In this document: piece by piece, positions 5,201 to 7,087 of the stretch
How positions within the stretch are numbered: the stretch's first letter is position 1
Layout of the letters: each line of letters begins with the position of its first letter
Assembly (NCBI GenBank): GCA_946577115.1
Contig: CAMOAP010000007.1
Span: 1-7,087 of the forward strand
DNA from: an uncultured Acholeplasmataceae bacterium
Lineage (GTDB): Bacteria; Bacillota_I; Bacilli_A; Acholeplasmatales; Acholeplasmataceae
Direction of reading: 5' to 3'
Length of the DNA stretch: 7,087 bases
Program-made: the position numbers and the translations under genes
The notes under the pieces: model-generated
Told to the model about the DNA's origin: nothing
Databases searched by the model: none
What the model saw: only the letters and a program-made list of their open reading frames with translations

Positions 5201-6990
5201 TTGGTTCTTCTTTAGTAGCAACCATGTTAGAAATTACCGAAGTAATTCCGTTAAGACCACATTATTATTGCCCGCAATGCAACTACACTATTGTCCAATT
5301 AAAACCCGAAGAAAAAAAACAATACCACAACCCAGAAGATAAAAAACACCACAACGAGCTTGATAAGGTTTTTTCAGGTTATGATTTGCCAAACATGCCT
5401 TGTCCCAAATGCGATACCCAATTCAAAAAAGACGGCCACGATATTCCTTTTGAAACTTTTCTAGGTTTTGAAGGCCACAAAACTCCTGATATTGATCTAA
5501 ATTTTGCAGGCGATTACCAAAGCCAAGCCCATAATTACATTAAAGAATTATTAGGAGAAAAGCACGCTTTTAGAGCAGGAACGATCCAGACTGTTGCGCA
5601 AAGAAACGCTTATGGTTATACAATGGGTTTTGTAGAAGAAAAACAAAAACAATGGCGCAAACAAAAAATAGCCCAAATTGCTCACAAAATCGAAGGTGTT
5701 AAACGTTCTAATGGACAGCATCCAGGAGGAATCATTGTTGTACCACCTGATCGCAGCATTTATGAAGTAACTCCTGTCCAATATCCAGCTAATGACACGA
5801 ATTGGAAAACTACTCATTTTGATTATCACTCTTTTGAGCAAAATCTTTTTAAATTAGATATTTTAGGACATGATGATCCTATGATGATTAAATTTTTGAT
5901 GGATTATGTTAAAGAAAATTCAGGTAATTTCCCTTTTACAAGAGCCCAAGATATTCCTGTAGATGATCCCGAAGTTTATAAATTATTTTCCAACAAGTTC
6001 GAAATTGATTCTTCTGTAAATCCAAGAAAAAAAATCACTATTGATTCTTTAGGTATTCCTGAATTTGGAACTATTTTTGTCAAACAAATGTTAAAAGATT
6101 TAACAATCACTAAACAAAATTCAAAAAAACAAACCATTAAAATTAATTTTGCTGCTTTAGTAAAAATTTCAGGACTTTCACATGGAACTGATGTTTGGAA
6201 CCAAAACGCTAGAGATGCTATCAACAAAACAGGTAAGTTTGCAAAATACAAAAATAAAACCATTTCTTTTGATGATATAATTGGTTGCCGCGATGATATA
6301 ATGTTGCAACTACAAGAAAAAGGGCTTGATCCTTTAAAAGCTTTTGATATTATGGAATTTATCCGCAAAGGCAAACCTCAAGATGATTTTCAAACATGGA
6401 ACAAATACCAAAAAGAAATGAAAGACAAAGTAGAAGCTTGGTACATCGATTCTGCCGCTAAAATTAAATATTTATTCCCTAAAGCGCACGCAACTGCTTA
6501 TGTTATTATGGCTTTGAGAATTGCGTGGTTTAAAATTCATGCACCATTAGCTTTTTATAGTGGTTATTTTTCTAAAAGAACAGAACAATTCGACCACCAA
6601 ACCATGATTAGTAACGATATAAAAATTATTAAAGACAAGTTAAATAAGCTTGCAGAATTGAAAAAAAGCAAAAAGATTAAAGCCAAAGAAGATGCTTTAA
6701 TCAATACTTTAAAAATCGCCGAAGAAATGGTGCATCGTGGTTTTAAATTTTTAACTGTTGATTTTAATAAATCAGATGTAAGTATTTTTAAAATAGAAGA
6801 TGGTAGATTTTTAAGGATGCCATTGCTTTCGCTTGATGGTTTAGGTTTAATTGCTGCTAATAAAATTGTAGAGGCTCGTCAAGAAAAACCATTTACGAAA
6901 GTGGATTTTGCCACTCGTTCTAAAATTAACAAAACTATTTTAGCCAAAGCAAAACAAGAAAATATTTTAGATTCTTTAGAAGATGAATGA
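2287..6990 (+). CDS. polC: DNA polymerase III alpha subunit PolC, Gram-positive type, with proofreading exonuclease
   Basis: This is the replicative polymerase, which copies the chromosome and proofreads. It has 1567 residues from GTG 2287, longer than the roughly 1437 of Bacillus subtilis PolC; starting at GTG 2275 would add four. An N-terminal domain (1-185) is joined by a Gln/Asn/Lys-rich linker (about 187-262) to an OB-fold domain (270-365). The PHP domain is split: HTH at 388-390, TDH 420-422, E447, then H672, C722 and DVH 795-797, so its metal ligands look intact. The inserted DEDDh exonuclease has DLE (D481, E483), D566, H621 and D626. The polymerase has GSRGSIGSS (967-975), zinc-binding CPQC (995-998) and CPKC (1039-1042), catalytic DID (D1068, D1070), NGQHPGG (1142-1148), D1191 and PKAHATAY (1398-1405). 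The C-terminus stops at LEDE without the usual QLSLF clamp peptide. The stop is TGA. The next gene overlaps by 4 bases, indicating coupling. No proS lies upstream, unlike in Bacillus. Confidence 0.97.
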   Translation: MSTHSFKNFIEKKGFCKKYFQNPQVKKISVSQKSLKWVLQITFKHLPLVCDLEFFLEQLLQELTILWKKQDQNKTNLPQIEYHINFENWDYLESLAESYFNYIITQASLKKKYHDLDYFIIQNHQVNFKNGKFIIFVNPNAFKCLNKKMLLLQEFFSKFYGFKNEFILSTDRKIDINRKKNTNIKIEESQQNPNHQTNSNEQNQEKNLNNEEKQTSQTEQKKQVKTTPPTTKYNYNKGDYNSNSKITTKKTKIKDLPKNKKELEEFNLQNPNTYVIVEGFLAHPIKEVNFQYSYLKFVIEEHGNDFSIENKDAILIQKKVSKDEKEQFLKANYKTGQLFRITAIINYSAWEDIYLMMAQYETLESDSISPSLIRKDLGFQGKKRIEFHTHTKMSNLDAISSAKEYLQIAESWGHEAIAFTDHDGIYAYPEINQHSKNKKIKPIYGVEVDFIEEKSIYITNQKEDNLEKDFVLKEATYVVFDLETTGLSNVRDKIIEIAGVKIKNGNKIDEFQKFIDPQQKLTKTITNITNITDEMLQGKQTINQVLPQFLSFAKDCVLVAHNASFDVNFLKEKAKELKISLEPKPIIDTMALSQSYFSNFLKYFSLKRLANFFKVKLEDHHRALADATATAEIFIKMIDQLADPIKDPKDKQVINFFDLKEKIDPKYERPYHINILVSNQTGYRNLFELLSNALTKDFNKSPRVLKSNLAKLRQGLLVGSGCMNSNIFEIALNQNIFQLQKAIAFYDYIEVQPPQAYKHLIHDLGKKGLQIIETTLKTIITEAQKQAKIIIATGDVHYIHPWEKDYREIYISAKMVGGGLHKLSKYENKNLPENHLLTTQEMIDAFTFLKDENLIYQIVITNTHLLNSQIEKIKAFSSELFSFKDDAFKKNLQIPSIKEEIKRLVDAKVKQMYGSTPHPLIKERLDKELKSIIGKTKNAISNQNIAPVYYLSHLLVKNSLEKGYLVGSRGSIGSSLVATMLEITEVIPLRPHYYCPQCNYTIVQLKPEEKKQYHNPEDKKHHNELDKVFSGYDLPNMPCPKCDTQFKKDGHDIPFETFLGFEGHKTPDIDLNFAGDYQSQAHNYIKELLGEKHAFRAGTIQTVAQRNAYGYTMGFVEEKQKQWRKQKIAQIAHKIEGVKRSNGQHPGGIIVVPPDRSIYEVTPVQYPANDTNWKTTHFDYHSFEQNLFKLDILGHDDPMMIKFLMDYVKENSGNFPFTRAQDIPVDDPEVYKLFSNKFEIDSSVNPRKKITIDSLGIPEFGTIFVKQMLKDLTITKQNSKKQTIKINFAALVKISGLSHGTDVWNQNARDAINKTGKFAKYKNKTISFDDIIGCRDDIMLQLQEKGLDPLKAFDIMEFIRKGKPQDDFQTWNKYQKEMKDKVEAWYIDSAAKIKYLFPKAHATAYVIMALRIAWFKIHAPLAFYSGYFSKRTEQFDHQTMISNDIKIIKDKLNKLAELKKSKKIKAKEDALINTLKIAEEMVHRGFKFLTVDFNKSDVSIFKIEDGRFLRMPLLSLDGLGLIAANKIVEARQEKPFTKVDFATRSKINKTILAKAKQENILDSLEDE

Positions 6991-7087
6991 AATTAAAAAA
7001 ACGAATAATAAATAAATTTGGTTCCATCCACAAAAATATTAAAGATGATTCCGCTATAATAAATCATTTTTTTAAAAAAATAAAAAA
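6987..7087 (+). CDS. Start of a gene translationally coupled to polC, cut by the window end; product not recognised
   Basis: An ATG at 6987-6989 overlaps the polC TGA in an ATGA arrangement, and its frame stays open for 33 codons to the window edge. The visible peptide is basic, beginning MKLKKRIINKFGSIHKNIK, with no membrane segment or motif I can name. No strong ribosome-binding site precedes the ATG, which suits reinitiation by ribosomes finishing polC. In Bacillus and relatives the gene after polC is rimP (ribosome maturation), followed by nusA; that position makes rimP the first guess, but the residues seen do not establish it. An open frame of this length could also occur by chance in AT-rich sequence, although stop codons TAA and TAG would be frequent there. 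Confidence 0.5.
   Translation, partial: MKLKKRIINKFGSIHKNIKDDSAIINHFFKKIK

Noticed and set aside
5976..6374. Reverse-strand open frame of 132 codons inside polC
   Set aside because: It lies opposite highly conserved PolC polymerase motifs and resembles no protein family; the same applies to the antisense frames at 4875-5081 and 5551-5841.
6983..7015. ATG at 6983 as the start of the gene after polC
   Set aside because: The frame closes after ten codons at a TAA.
7055..7060. TATAAT near the right edge as a promoter
   Set aside because: It has no -35 or TG extension, lies inside an open frame coupled to polC, and such hexamers are common by chance in this base composition.
1..7087. CRISPR array, insertion sequence, phage or toxin-antitoxin content
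   Set aside because: No spaced direct repeats, transposase or integrase motifs, terminal inverted repeats or small paired genes are seen on either strand.

Overview
The window is very A+T-rich and reads as a wall-less, low-GC Gram-positive (Mollicute) chromosome, most likely a phytoplasma ('Candidatus Phytoplasma'). Three observations support this. Homopolymeric A and T runs dominate both genes and spacers. The replicative polymerase is the Gram-positive PolC type. UGA acts as a stop: polC ends in TGA and tryptophan is written TGG throughout, which separates this genome from Mycoplasma and Spiroplasma and fits phytoplasmas and acholeplasmas. A single-chain amino-acid-binding protein/permease is also typical of host-dependent bacteria that import their amino acids. 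The species assignment is inference.

Layout, all on the + strand: (1) 2-1786, a fused solute-binding/permease protein of a polar amino acid ABC transporter, whose start lies at the window edge, followed by a rho-independent terminator at 1820-1850. (2) 1851-2034, a spacer with a short GC-rich islet and an extended -10 promoter. (3) 2035-2119, a tRNA-Leu with anticodon CAA and an encoded CCA end. (4) 2120-2286, a spacer holding a 28-bp AT-rich hairpin, a short tandem repeat and the ribosome-binding site of the next gene. (5) 2287-6990, polC, the alpha subunit of the replicative DNA polymerase III. (6) 6987-7087, the first codons of a further gene that overlaps the polC stop by 4 bases and runs off the window.

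There are three transcription units of unrelated function: nutrient import, translation, and replication plus its coupled downstream gene. The transporter lacks its ATPase here; that subunit must be encoded elsewhere, plausibly just upstream. The gene after polC is probably co-translated with it. In many Firmicutes the gene after polC is rimP, followed by nusA, but the 33 visible codons do not prove that identity.

I see no mobile element, CRISPR array, phage gene, toxin system or other undescribed multi-gene system. The points worth a second look are small: the PolC C-terminus appears to end just before the usual clamp-binding peptide, the transporter has an enlarged lysine-rich linker, and the leader before polC contains a long hairpin.
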